Positions 46,593-56,345 of a stretch of 64,000 bases of DNA are shown piece by piece. A program made the translations under genes and the position numbers. Numbering within the stretch: position 1 is the stretch's first letter; every line of letters starts with the position of its first letter. The notes under the pieces are model-generated. The model did no database searches. It was not told the origin of the DNA and saw nothing but the letters and a program-made list of their open reading frames with translations. Source of the DNA: Crossiella cryophila (lineage in GTDB: Bacteria; Actinomycetota; Actinomycetes; Mycobacteriales; Pseudonocardiaceae); assembly GCF_014204915.1 (NCBI RefSeq), contig NZ_JACHMH010000001.1, positions 310,001-374,000 on the forward strand, read 5' to 3'.

Positions 46593-49500
46593 CGACCACA
46601 AGCTGATCGAGGGCCGGATCGAGCGGGTGCTGCGGGAGCGGATCCGCCCCGCGGTCTATCCCAGCTCGGTCGGCGTCGACCTCGCCGTATGGCACGCCCC
46701 CGGTGAGCCGGTACCGGCGGCCGAGGGCCTCGCCGCCGAGTACGAGCCCACTTCCGTTGGCGTGCAATGGGGTCCGGCCTGGGGCACCAGCTGGTTCCGG
46801 CTCACCGGCACGGTGCCGCCGGAGTGGGCCGGGCTGGCCGTGGAGCTGGTCTTCGACCTCGGCTTCGACGAGAAGATGACCGGCTTCCAGTGCGAGGGCC
46901 TGGCCTACCGCGCCGACGGCTCGCCGGTGAAGGGCCTCAACCCGCGCAACACCTGGCTGCCGGTGGGCGATCCGGCCCAGGGCGGGGAGGAAGTGGTCTA
47001 CTACCTGGAGGCCGCGGCCAACCCGGTGCTGCTGGACTACATCCCGTTCCAGCCCACCCAGGAGGGCGACCGGCTCACCTCCAGCGACGCGCCGCTGTAC
47101 CGGATCGCGCGCGCCGACCTGGCCGTGTTCGACCACCAGGTCTGGCACCTGGTGCAGGACATCGAGGTGCTGTACCAGCTCATGCTGGAGCTGCCGCTGA
47201 CCGAGGCCCGGCGCTGGGAACTGCTGCGCGCGCTGGACCGGGCCATCGACGCGGTGGACCTGCAGGACGTCAACGGCACCGCCACCGCGGCCCGCGCCGA
47301 ACTGGTGGACATGCTCAGCCGCCCCGCGCACACCAGCGCGCACCAGGTCTCCGCGATCGGGCACGCGCACATCGACTCGGCCTGGCTGTGGCCGCTGCGG
47401 GAGACCGTGCGCAAGGTCGCGCGCACCGCGTCCAACGTGACCAACCTGATGGACGAGCACCCCGGCTTCCACTTCGCGATGTCCCAGGCCCAGCAGCTGG
47501 CCTGGATCGAGGAGCACCACCCGAAGGTCTTCGCCAGGGTCAAGGAGAAGATCGACACCGGCCAGTTCGTGCCGGTCGGCGGGATGTGGGTGGAGTCGGA
47601 CACCAACATGCCCGGCGCGGAGGCGATGGCCAGGCAGTTCGTGCACGGCAAGAACTACTTCCTGTCCCGCTTCGGCATCGAGACCAACGAGGTGTGGCTG
47701 CCGGACTCCTTCGGCTACACCGCGGCGATGCCGCAGATCGTGCGTGCCTCGGCCTCCCGCTGGTTCCTCACCCAGAAGATCAGCTGGAACCAGACCAACA
47801 AGTTCCCGCACCACACCTTCTGGTGGGAGGGCCTGGACGGCACCCGGATCTTCACCCACTTCCCGCCGGCGGACACCTACAACTCCGAGCTGAGCGGCAA
47901 GGAACTGGCGCACGCCGCGCGCAACTACCAGGAGAAGGGCAAGGCCACCCGCTCGCTGGTCCCCTTCGGCTGGGGCGACGGCGGTGGCGGCCCCACCCGC
48001 GAGATGCTGGCCAGGGCGGCCCGACTGTCCGATGTGGAGGGTTCGACCCGGGTCACGGTCGAGCCACCCGGTGAGTTCTTCCGCAAGGCCGAGGAGGAAT
48101 ACCCGGACGCGCCGGTGTGGGTGGGCGAGCTGTACCTGGAGTTCCACCGCGGCACCTACACCAGCCAGGCCAAGACCAAGCAGGGCAACCGGCGCAGCGA
48201 GCACCTGCTGCGCGAGGCCGAGCTGTGGGCGGCCACCGCGGCGATCCGGCTGGCCGCGGAGTACCCGTACGAACGGCTGGACCGGCTGTGGAAACTGGTG
48301 CTCACCAACCAGTTCCACGACATCCTGCCCGGCTCCTCGATCGCCTGGGTGCACCGGGAGGCCGAGGAGACCTACGCCGCGGTCGCCGACGAGCTGAACG
48401 AGATCATCGCGGTGGCCCAGCAGGCCCTGGCAGGCGACGGCAACTGGCCGGTGGTGTTCAACGCGTCCCCGCACGCCCACGCCGAGGTCCCGGCCGCCGG
48501 CGCGCTCACCCGCGGCGAGTTCACCGGGCACCCGGTCACAGTGTCCACAGTGGACGGTGTGACGGTGCTGGGCAACGAGTTCCTCACCGTGACCGTGGAC
48601 GGCGACGGCCTGATCAGCTCGATCCACGACCTCCTCGCCGACCGCGAGGTGATCGCCCCCGGCGCGCGGGCGAACCTGTTGCAGCTGCACCCGGACTTCC
48701 CGAACATGTGGGACGCCTGGGACGTGGACTCCTTCTACCGCAACAAGGTCACCGACCTGACCGGGTCCGAGCGGGTCAGCGTGGAGACCAACTCGGCAGA
48801 GCTGGCCACCATCCGGATCGAGCGGTCCTTCTCCGTCTCCACCGTCACCCAGCTGCTCACCCTGCGCGCGGGCAGCCGGTCGGTGGAGATCGACACCGAG
48901 GTGGACTGGCACGAGACGGAGAAGTTCCTCAAGCTGAGCTTCCCGGTGGACGTGCAGTCCGACCGGGTGGCCGCGGAAACCCAGTTCGGGCACGTGTACC
49001 GGCCAACGCACACCAACACCAGCTGGGACGCGGCCAAGTTCGAGATCTGCGCGCACCGCTGGGTGCACCTCGGCGAACCGGACTACGGGGTGGCGCTGGT
49101 CAACGACTCCACCTACGGCCACGACATCAGCCGGAGCGCCCGCGAGGGCGGTGGCACGGTCAGCGTCATCCGCGCCTCGCTGCTGCGCGCGCCGCGGTTC
49201 CCGGACCCGCAGACCGACCACGGCGTGCACCGGTTCCGGCACGCGCTGGTGGTGGGCGCGGACAAGGCCGACGCGGTGCGCGCCGGGTACCGGATCAACC
49301 TGCCGGAGCGGGTGGTCCCCGGTTCCGGCACGGCCATCAGCCCGCTGGTCACGGTGGAGAACCCCGCCGTGGTGGTCGAGTCGGTCAAGCTCGCCGAGGA
49401 CCAGAGCGGCGACCTCGTCCTGCGGCTCTACGAGGCACTGGGCTGCCGTGCCAGGACCCGGCTCGTGCTCGGCACGGAGGTCGCCGCCGCGTACTCCACC

Positions 49501-49635
49501 GACCTGCTGGAACGCCGCTGGGCAGAGACCACCGAGTACGAGGTGACCGGCAACGGGTTCGAGCTGAGCCTGCGGCCCTTCGAGATCCTCACCGTACGAC
49601 TCCCTCGAACCCCTGTCACCGAAGGAGATCACTGA
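46585..49635 (+). CDS. alpha-mannosidase (GH38)
   Basis: A 1016-residue cytoplasmic enzyme. The zinc-binding motif GHAHIDSAWLWP lies near residue 259, the catalytic nucleophile Asp in WLPDSFGYTAAMPQ near residue 374, and NQFHDILPGSSI contains a zinc ligand. C-terminal beta domains follow (VSVETN, LTLRAGSRSVEIDTEVDWHE). It removes alpha-linked mannose. The ATG at 46585 has GGAG eight bases upstream and overlaps the preceding stop by 8 bp. With transporter and GH18 it suggests uptake and breakdown of mannose-rich glycans. Confidence 0.94.
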   Translation: MHDDHKLIEGRIERVLRERIRPAVYPSSVGVDLAVWHAPGEPVPAAEGLAAEYEPTSVGVQWGPAWGTSWFRLTGTVPPEWAGLAVELVFDLGFDEKMTGFQCEGLAYRADGSPVKGLNPRNTWLPVGDPAQGGEEVVYYLEAAANPVLLDYIPFQPTQEGDRLTSSDAPLYRIARADLAVFDHQVWHLVQDIEVLYQLMLELPLTEARRWELLRALDRAIDAVDLQDVNGTATAARAELVDMLSRPAHTSAHQVSAIGHAHIDSAWLWPLRETVRKVARTASNVTNLMDEHPGFHFAMSQAQQLAWIEEHHPKVFARVKEKIDTGQFVPVGGMWVESDTNMPGAEAMARQFVHGKNYFLSRFGIETNEVWLPDSFGYTAAMPQIVRASASRWFLTQKISWNQTNKFPHHTFWWEGLDGTRIFTHFPPADTYNSELSGKELAHAARNYQEKGKATRSLVPFGWGDGGGGPTREMLARAARLSDVEGSTRVTVEPPGEFFRKAEEEYPDAPVWVGELYLEFHRGTYTSQAKTKQGNRRSEHLLREAELWAATAAIRLAAEYPYERLDRLWKLVLTNQFHDILPGSSIAWVHREAEETYAAVADELNEIIAVAQQALAGDGNWPVVFNASPHAHAEVPAAGALTRGEFTGHPVTVSTVDGVTVLGNEFLTVTVDGDGLISSIHDLLADREVIAPGARANLLQLHPDFPNMWDAWDVDSFYRNKVTDLTGSERVSVETNSAELATIRIERSFSVSTVTQLLTLRAGSRSVEIDTEVDWHETEKFLKLSFPVDVQSDRVAAETQFGHVYRPTHTNTSWDAAKFEICAHRWVHLGEPDYGVALVNDSTYGHDISRSAREGGGTVSVIRASLLRAPRFPDPQTDHGVHRFRHALVVGADKADAVRAGYRINLPERVVPGSGTAISPLVTVENPAVVVESVKLAEDQSGDLVLRLYEALGCRARTRLVLGTEVAAAYSTDLLERRWAETTEYEVTGNGFELSLRPFEILTVRLPRTPVTEGDH

Positions 49636-50543
49636 TGCGGAAACTGCTCACGGCGGTGGGCGGGGCGCTGGTCCTGTTGCTGGCCATGGCCCTGCCCGCG
49701 CAGGCCGCGCCCTACCAGCGCACCGTCGTCTACTACCAGACCCAGTACAGCAACGGGGCCACCGGTGACTACGTCTCGCCGTTGCCGTTGCTGACCAACA
49801 ACACCGGGGTCACCGACCTCATCGTGGCCGCGATCCACCTCAACGCGGACCAGACGGTGCACCTCAACGACCACCCGCCCGCACACGAGCGCTACACCCA
49901 GATGTGGCGCGACCTCAAGACAATGCAGGACCGCGGCATCAACGTGATCGGCATGGTCGGCGGCGCGGCCCAGGGCACCTACGCGAACCTGGAACGCGAC
50001 TTCGGCACCTTCTACCCGCTGCTGAAGCACGTGATCACCACCTACGGCCTCAACGGCGTGGACCTCGACGTCGAGGAGAAGATGTCCCAGGCGGGCATCA
50101 ACAAGCTGATCGACCAGCTGCGCACCGACTTCGGCAGCGGCTTCATCATCACCCTGGCCCCGGTGGCCAGCGCGCTGTATGGCGGCGGCAACATCTCCGG
50201 CTTCAACTACGAGACGCTGTACCGGGACCGCGGCAGCAAGATCGACTGGTTCAACGCCCAGTTCTACTGCGGCTGGGGCAGCATGGCCAACACCACCGGC
50301 TACGACCGCATCATCGACCGCAAGCTCATCCCGGCGGCCAAGGTGGTCGCCGGCGTGATCACCAACCCGGCCTCCTGCGGCGGGTACGTGGAACTGGACA
50401 CGCTGAAGACCACCATCCGCGCGCTGGTCGCCAAGTACCCGACCTTCGGTGGCGTGGACGGCTGGGAGTACTTCAACTCCAACCCCGGCGGCACCGCCCG
50501 CCCGTGGGAATGGGCCAAGGAGATCACCGCGGCCATGCGCTGA
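49635..50543 (+). CDS. secreted GH18 glycosidase (chitinase/endo-N-acetylglucosaminidase-like)
   Basis: A 302-residue protein with a Sec signal peptide (MRKLLTAVGGALVLLLAMAL, cleavage after AQA). The GH18 active-site strand is GLNGVDLDVEEK (near residue 143): the second and third Asp and the acid Glu of DxxDxDxE are present, the first Asp is Asn. Substrate-side residues include FNAQFY. The start overlaps the mannosidase stop (TGATG). Its position suggests an endoglycosidase that releases oligosaccharide from N-glycoproteins outside the cell, for import by the adjacent transporter; chitin cleavage is the alternative. Confidence 0.88.
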   Translation: MRKLLTAVGGALVLLLAMALPAQAAPYQRTVVYYQTQYSNGATGDYVSPLPLLTNNTGVTDLIVAAIHLNADQTVHLNDHPPAHERYTQMWRDLKTMQDRGINVIGMVGGAAQGTYANLERDFGTFYPLLKHVITTYGLNGVDLDVEEKMSQAGINKLIDQLRTDFGSGFIITLAPVASALYGGGNISGFNYETLYRDRGSKIDWFNAQFYCGWGSMANTTGYDRIIDRKLIPAAKVVAGVITNPASCGGYVELDTLKTTIRALVAKYPTFGGVDGWEYFNSNPGGTARPWEWAKEITAAMR

Positions 50544-50550
50544 ACCCGGC

Positions 50551-50592
50551 ATCCCGGTGCGCTCACTGGAAATCGCGTGAGCGCACCGGGAT
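50551..50592. terminator. bidirectional terminator between GH18 and dnaE2
   Basis: ATCCCGGTGCGCTCAC pairs perfectly with its complement over a 10-nt loop (16 bp). It lies 8 bp past the GH18 stop and covers the last codons of the convergent dnaE2. Confidence 0.8.
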
Positions 50593-53500
50593 CCGCAGGT
50601 CCAGTGTGGACAGGTGCTCCGCACGCAGACTGATCACCGTGCCCACCCGCTCCACCACCCCGCGCACCACCAGTGCCGAGGACAGTCGCGCGATCCGCCG
50701 GTAGCGGGCCCACACGCCCGGCACGCACACCACGTTGACCATGCCGGTCTCGTCCTCCAGGTTGAGGAAGGTGACCCCGCCCGCGGTGGCCGGGCGCTGC
50801 CGGTGGGTGACCGCGCCGCCCACCGCCACCCGCCGACCGTTGTCCACAGTGGACAGTTTGGCGGCGCTGAGCACACCGCGCTCGGTCAGTTTCCCGCGCA
50901 GGAACTGGATCGGGTAGCTGTCCGGGGAGACCCCGGTGGCCCACACGTCGGCGATGGCCTGTTCCAGTTTGTCCATGCCAGGCAACGGCGGCGCGGCGTC
51001 GCCGACCGTGGTGCCCGGCAGTTTCTCCGGCCCCTCCCTGGCCACCGCGCCGGCGGCCCACAGCGCGGCCCGGCGGCTCAGCCCGAAACCGCTGAACGCG
51101 CCCGAGGTGGCCAGCGCCTCCAGCTGTGCCAGGGTCAGCCGGCAGCGGCGGGCCAGGTCGACCATGTCCACGAACGGGGCCTTGGCGCGTTCGGCCACGA
51201 TCCGCTCGGCCAGTGGCAGACCGACCGTGCGCACCGCGGCCAAACCCATTCGCACCACGGGTTTGTCCGGCTCGCCGGGTTCCAGGCCGGCCTGCGGCAG
51301 GCTGGCGTTGATGTCCGGGCCGAGCACGGTGACCCCGTGCCGCCGGGCGTCGGCGACCAGGGACTGCGGGGAGTAGAAGCCCATCGGCTGGGCGCGCAGC
51401 AGCGCGGCGCAGAACGCGGCCGGGTAGTACAGCTTGAACCAGCTGCTGGCGTAGACCAGCAGCGCGAAGCTGAGCGCGTGGCTTTCCGGGAAGCCGAAGT
51501 TGGCGAAGGCCAGCAGTTTGTCGTAGATGCGCTGGGCGCTCTCGCCGGTGATCCCCTTGTGCCCCATGCCGGTGAAGAACCGGTCCTTGAGCCGGGCCAT
51601 CCGCTCGCCGGACCGCTTGGACCCCATGGCCCGGCGCAGTTCGTCCGCCTCGGCAGCGGAGAACCCGGCCACCTCCACCGCGATCTGCATGAGCTGCTCC
51701 TGGAACAGCGGCACACCAAGGGTTTTCGCCAGCACCCGTTCGAGCAGCGGGTGCTCGAAGGTGACCTTCTCCTTGCCGTTGCGGCGGCGGATGTAGGGGT
51801 GCACCGAACCGCCCTGGATCGGGCCGGGCCGGATCAGCGCGACCTCCACCACCAGGTCGTAGAACTTCTCCGGCCGCATCCGGGGCAGGGTGGCCAGCTG
51901 GGCCCGGCTCTCCACCTGGAAAACGCCGATCGCGTCGGCCCGGCAGAGCATCTCGTACACCGCGGGATCGGCCAGGTCCTGACCGAGCTGGTGCAGGGTG
52001 ACCTTCCGGTCGTGGTGCTCGGCCACCAGGTCGATCATGTAGTGCAGCGCGGAGAGCATGCCCAGCCCGAGCAGGTCGAACTTGACCAGCCCCATGGCCG
52101 CGCAGTCGTCCTTGTCCCACTGCAGCACGCTGCGGTTCTCCATCCGCGCCCACTCCACCGGGCAGGTCTCGCCGATCGGCTCGTCGGAGATCACCATGCC
52201 GCCGGAGTGGATGCCCAGATGCCGTGGCGCGCCTTCGAGTTCGGCGGCCAGCTCCAGCACCGGCAACGGGATCTCGGTGTCATCCACAGTGGACTCCATC
52301 GGACCCCAGCGCTCGATCTGCTTGCTCCAGGCGTCCTGCTGACCGGTGGAGAAACCCAGTGCCTTGGCCGTGTCCCGCACCGCGGACCGGCCGCGATAGG
52401 TGATCACGTTGGCCACCTGCGCCGCGTGACTGCGGCCGTACCTCTGGTAGGCGTACTGGATCACCTCCTCCCGCCGGTCGGACTCGATGTCCAGGTCGAT
52501 GTCCGGCGGCCCGTCCCGCGCCGGGGCGAGGAAGCGCTCGAACAGCAGTCCGTACTTCACCGGGTCGGCGTGCGTGATACCCAGCGCGAAGCACACCGCC
52601 GAGTTGGCAGCCGATCCCCTGCCCTGGCACAGGATCCCCGCCTTGACGCAGAACCGCACCAGATCCCACACCACCAGGAAGTACCCGGCGAACCCGAGGT
52701 CCTTGATCACCGCCAGCTCGTGCTCGACCTGCCGCCGCTGGGCGAGGAACTCCGCGCCCTCCTCGACCCGCTTGCGCAGCCCGAGGTAGACCTGTTCACG
52801 CAGGTAGCTGTCCTCGTCGTGGCCCGGCCCCACCGGGTAGGGCGGCAGCCGCGGTTTGACGCTGTGCAGGTCGAAGCGCAACCGGATGCCCAGTTCGGCG
52901 GCGGTGGGCACCGCGGTGGGATAACGCCGGAACCGCTCGGCCATCTCCGCCCCGGACCGCAGGTGCGCGGCGCCCGCGGCGGGCAGCCAGCCGTCCATCT
53001 CGTCCAGGCTGCGCCGGGCCCGCACCGCGGCCAGCACGGTGGCCAGCCGGTGCCGGTGCGGCGCGGAGTAGTGCACCGCGTTGGTGGCCACCACTCGCAG
53101 CCCGGCCCGCTCGGCCAGCCCGGCCAGCCGGTCGTTGCGGGTGGTGTCGCCGGGCAGTCCGTGATCGGTCAGCTCGACCACCACGTGCTCCCGCCCGAAC
53201 AACGCCACCAGCCGGTCCAGCTCCCGCCCGGCCGCGCCAACCCCGCCGGTGGCCAAAGCCTGCCGCACCATGCCTTTCCGGCAACCGGTCAGCACCAGCC
53301 AGTCCTGGTTCGCCTGCGCGGCCACCTCTTCCAGCTCGTAGACCGGCCGCCCCTTCTCCTGCCCAGCCAGCTGTGCCGCGGTGATCGCCCGGCACAGCGA
53401 GCGATAGCCGTCCGCGTTCCGGGCCAGCACCAGCAGGTGACTGCCCTCCGGATCCGGGATCCCGTTCTGCGGCATGGTCAGCCCCAGGCTCAGCTCGGCC

Positions 53501-53856
53501 CCGAACAACGTGCCCAGCCCGTGCGCACGGGCCGCCTCGGCGAAACGCACCACCCCGTACATGCCGTCGTGGTCGGTGATGGCCAGCGCGGTCAGCCCCA
53601 GCCGCGCCGCCTCGGCCGCCAGTTCCTCCGGGTGGCTGGCGCCGTCCAGGAAGCTGAAGTTGGAGTGGCAGTGCAGTTCGGCGTAGGGCACCCGCGGCGG
53701 CAGCTGACTGGGGGGCAGGTCCGGTTCGTAGGCGGCGCGGCGGCGGGTCCAGGCCGGGCTGTCCCCGCCGTCACCGGGATGTTCCTCGTCCCGGGGCTTG
53801 CCGGAGAGCGCCCGCTCGAACTCCTGCCAGCGCACCGGCGGGTTGTTCCAGCCCAC
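50563..53856 (-). CDS. dnaE2: error-prone DNA polymerase III alpha subunit DnaE2
   Basis: A 1097-residue C-family polymerase of the ImuA'-ImuB-DnaE2 mutasome. N-terminal PHP domain (VPYAELHCHSNFSFLDGASH, ITDHDGMYGVV); palm domain with PPDIDLDIESDRREEVIQYA carrying catalytic Asp residues; helix-hairpin region and an OB fold near the C-terminus (VAVGGAVTHRQRPATAGGVT). It carries out translesion synthesis and is the mutagenic polymerase of actinobacterial SOS. GTG start overlapping the imuB stop by one base (TAGTG). Confidence 0.96.
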   Translation of the reverse strand: MGWNNPPVRWQEFERALSGKPRDEEHPGDGGDSPAWTRRRAAYEPDLPPSQLPPRVPYAELHCHSNFSFLDGASHPEELAAEAARLGLTALAITDHDGMYGVVRFAEAARAHGLGTLFGAELSLGLTMPQNGIPDPEGSHLLVLARNADGYRSLCRAITAAQLAGQEKGRPVYELEEVAAQANQDWLVLTGCRKGMVRQALATGGVGAAGRELDRLVALFGREHVVVELTDHGLPGDTTRNDRLAGLAERAGLRVVATNAVHYSAPHRHRLATVLAAVRARRSLDEMDGWLPAAGAAHLRSGAEMAERFRRYPTAVPTAAELGIRLRFDLHSVKPRLPPYPVGPGHDEDSYLREQVYLGLRKRVEEGAEFLAQRRQVEHELAVIKDLGFAGYFLVVWDLVRFCVKAGILCQGRGSAANSAVCFALGITHADPVKYGLLFERFLAPARDGPPDIDLDIESDRREEVIQYAYQRYGRSHAAQVANVITYRGRSAVRDTAKALGFSTGQQDAWSKQIERWGPMESTVDDTEIPLPVLELAAELEGAPRHLGIHSGGMVISDEPIGETCPVEWARMENRSVLQWDKDDCAAMGLVKFDLLGLGMLSALHYMIDLVAEHHDRKVTLHQLGQDLADPAVYEMLCRADAIGVFQVESRAQLATLPRMRPEKFYDLVVEVALIRPGPIQGGSVHPYIRRRNGKEKVTFEHPLLERVLAKTLGVPLFQEQLMQIAVEVAGFSAAEADELRRAMGSKRSGERMARLKDRFFTGMGHKGITGESAQRIYDKLLAFANFGFPESHALSFALLVYASSWFKLYYPAAFCAALLRAQPMGFYSPQSLVADARRHGVTVLGPDINASLPQAGLEPGEPDKPVVRMGLAAVRTVGLPLAERIVAERAKAPFVDMVDLARRCRLTLAQLEALATSGAFSGFGLSRRAALWAAGAVAREGPEKLPGTTVGDAAPPLPGMDKLEQAIADVWATGVSPDSYPIQFLRGKLTERGVLSAAKLSTVDNGRRVAVGGAVTHRQRPATAGGVTFLNLEDETGMVNVVCVPGVWARYRRIARLSSALVVRGVVERVGTVISLRAEHLSTLDLRIPVRSRDFQ

Positions 53857-56345
53857 TAGTCGTACACCCCTTCCACCTGCCAGGACCCGTTGACACAGGC
53901 CAGCAGCAACGCCTGCCCGTCAGCCAGCAGCACCTGCAACCGGGCCACCCGGTTCGCCCCCTGTTCCGGCGGCAGCCACCAGCGCTCCTCCACCGTCCAC
54001 GGCCCGGCCCAGGCGGTCACCAGCCGCGACCGTCCACTTTCGACAGTCACCTCGTACGGCACGCCGCTGATCCGCTGCCGCGCGCTGACCCCGATCAGGT
54101 TGCCGCGCTGATCCCGCACGAGCGCGGCCACCGGCTCCTCCGGCACCAGCGTCGGCGAGGGCGCGGGCAACCGCCCCGGCCACGGTGGTTCCGGATCGTG
54201 CCGAACCCGCGGCTCATCCCCCCAGGGCACCAACCGGACCCGCTCCCCAGGACCGCGCCCACCCCCGAGCACCCCGGTGCACACCGCGTCCGGCCCCAGC
54301 ATCCCCTGCACCCGGACGAAGGCCCGCCCCGCGCGCTCGGCCAGTTGCGCGGCCCCCTCGCCCTTCCACAGGTCGAGCTGGAGCACCCCCGCGTCGACCA
54401 CCTCCTCCGGCTCCACCCGCAGCAGAGTGATCCCGGCGGTGGGCCCACCAGCCCGCAGCCAGCCGTCCAGCTGCCAGCGCACCCGGTCGGCGATCCCGTT
54501 GGCGGTCAACGGTTCCGCACACCGCCACACCCGGCTCAGCTCCTCCCCGTGCTCGGTCCGGGCCTGGATGCCCAGCCGGGTGCAGGCCAGCCCTCGCGCG
54601 GTCAGCAAGGCGTGCAGCTGTTCGGCCAGCCCCCGCGCCGCGAACGCCGCCGCGTCCACCCGCTCCACCGGCGGATCCAGTACCTGAGCCACGGACAGTT
54701 CCGCGGGCGGCAACCGCCGATCAGCAGGCCGCTCCTCCAACCCCCGCGCCAGCCGATGCGCCCGCACCGCCCCCGCCCCGAACCGCGAGGCGACCTCCCG
54801 CTCCGGCAAAGCCCCGAACTCCCCCAACGACCGCAACCCCAGCCGCCGCAACAAATCCACCAGCTCCCCCCGCCCACTCAACCGCTCAGCGGGCTGGTCC
54901 AGTTCCCCAATCCCCAACGGCGCCAAGAACTCCGGACTCCCCCCGGCAGGCACCAACACCCCCCGATGCGCGGCCAACGTCGCCGCGAACAACCCATCAG
55001 CCACCCCCACCTGGCACTCCACCCCCGCCAGCGCCCCCACCTGGTCAACCAACCGCTCCGCGGCCCCCGCCGCCCCGAAGTACCCCACCGGCCCCTGGGC
55101 CGGCAACGCCACCAACCCCGGCCGAACGATCTCAATCCCCGGCGCAAGCTCCTCAATCCCCAACGCCACCGGCTCGAACAGCCGAGCATCCCGGGTCTGG
55201 TCATCCTCGAACACCACCAACCCAGGACACCGCCCCTCAGCCTCCCGCCGCCGCAACCCCCGCCGAATGCCCTCCACCCGCGCGGTGACCGAGCAGGCGA
55301 GCACCTTGCCGTTGGCGAGCACGGCACAGGGGGTGCGCGGATCAAGCCCGGCGGCGGCGATGGCGGCGATCACCGGCCAGTCCGGACACCAGAGCACGAG
55401 CAGGCGCAGGGGGTGGTAGCCGGCGGGGATCGCGGGTAGTTGGGCTTCGGGGACCCGGTGCGCGAGCCCGGCGTAGCGCGCCAGCCCGGTGCCGCCGCCG
55501 GTGGGGCGGGGAGGGTGGGGCGGCATGGGGTTCGACGGGATTGGCGTCACCTCGGTGCCATTGCCGGTGGGATGGGGAGGATGGCCCAGCCCTGGCGGGA
55601 CTGGCACCGCCGCGGCACCGCCGTCGATGGGCTGAGGGTGATGGTCCGGCTCGGGCGGCCCGAATCCCGGCGGGATTGGCGTCACCTTGGTGCCACTGCC
55701 GGTGGGACGGGGAGGGTGGCCCAGCTCAGGTGGCGTGGGCCCCGGATGGTTTGACGCCGACCCGGTGCCACCGCGCGGGTGGGAGGGCGCAGCTCCCGAT
55801 GCCTTGGCCGCCAAACCGCGGACGCGGTTCTGGTCAGGTTGCTTCGACGCGGCTGCCTCGCTCCCCAGCCCGGCACCGCCGAGCAGGCCGGGCTTCGACG
55901 ACGCGGATCGTGGCAAGCCGGACTCCTGTCCAGCTCCGTCGCCGAAGCCAGGCCGCCGCGACTCCGAGACCACGGACCCCGACGACTCGGCCTCCGGCCC
56001 GCAGCCACCCCGCCGGTCAAGCGACTCCGACGCCGACGGCGCAGGTCCTGGCGAGCCGGACTCCAGGCCAGGCCGCCACAACTCCGCGGACACGAATCCC
56101 AGCGACTCGCACTCCGGCCCACGGCCACCCCGCTGGCCGGACGGCTCCGGCGCCACCGGCACAGACTCGGACACCGCGAGTTCAGGCAACGCGGGTTCAG
56201 GCAACGCGGGCTCGGGAAGTGCGGCATCAGACAGCGCAGGCTTGAGCAACACGTGCTTGGGCAACGCGGGCTTGGGCAGCCTGGCTCCCACCGTGCTGCC
56301 GCCGCCCCGGCCGGACTGTCCCGCCTCTGGTTCGGCCGCCGTCAT
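53856..56345 (-). CDS. imuB: ImuB, Y-family polymerase-like mutasome subunit, with long low-complexity N-terminal extension
   Basis: An 829-residue protein; ImuB is usually 500-550. The core starts near residue 310 (HPLRLLVLWCPDWPVIAAIA) and matches ImuB throughout (ARVEGIRRGLRRREAEGRC, LVVFEDDQ, PEREVASRFGAGAVRAHRLA, RGNLIGVSARQRISG). ImuB is a non-catalytic adaptor linking DnaE2 and ImuA' to the beta clamp. Residues 1-300 are Pro/Gly/Ser-rich repeats: ALPEPALPEP units, two ~43-residue repeats (RGGRGPECES / RGGCGPEAES) and ~24-residue repeats with PTGxGT-VTPIP. The start overlaps the imuA' stop (TGATG), supporting this long form. Confidence 0.85.
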   Translation of the reverse strand: MTAAEPEAGQSGRGGGSTVGARLPKPALPKHVLLKPALSDAALPEPALPEPALPELAVSESVPVAPEPSGQRGGRGPECESLGFVSAELWRPGLESGSPGPAPSASESLDRRGGCGPEAESSGSVVSESRRPGFGDGAGQESGLPRSASSKPGLLGGAGLGSEAAASKQPDQNRVRGLAAKASGAAPSHPRGGTGSASNHPGPTPPELGHPPRPTGSGTKVTPIPPGFGPPEPDHHPQPIDGGAAAVPVPPGLGHPPHPTGNGTEVTPIPSNPMPPHPPRPTGGGTGLARYAGLAHRVPEAQLPAIPAGYHPLRLLVLWCPDWPVIAAIAAAGLDPRTPCAVLANGKVLACSVTARVEGIRRGLRRREAEGRCPGLVVFEDDQTRDARLFEPVALGIEELAPGIEIVRPGLVALPAQGPVGYFGAAGAAERLVDQVGALAGVECQVGVADGLFAATLAAHRGVLVPAGGSPEFLAPLGIGELDQPAERLSGRGELVDLLRRLGLRSLGEFGALPEREVASRFGAGAVRAHRLARGLEERPADRRLPPAELSVAQVLDPPVERVDAAAFAARGLAEQLHALLTARGLACTRLGIQARTEHGEELSRVWRCAEPLTANGIADRVRWQLDGWLRAGGPTAGITLLRVEPEEVVDAGVLQLDLWKGEGAAQLAERAGRAFVRVQGMLGPDAVCTGVLGGGRGPGERVRLVPWGDEPRVRHDPEPPWPGRLPAPSPTLVPEEPVAALVRDQRGNLIGVSARQRISGVPYEVTVESGRSRLVTAWAGPWTVEERWWLPPEQGANRVARLQVLLADGQALLLACVNGSWQVEGVYD

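Noticed and set aside
46276-49632. 1118-codon open frame antisense to the GH38 gene
   Set aside because: It is a by-product of high GC at third codon positions; no family motifs, and the plus strand encodes a clear alpha-mannosidase.
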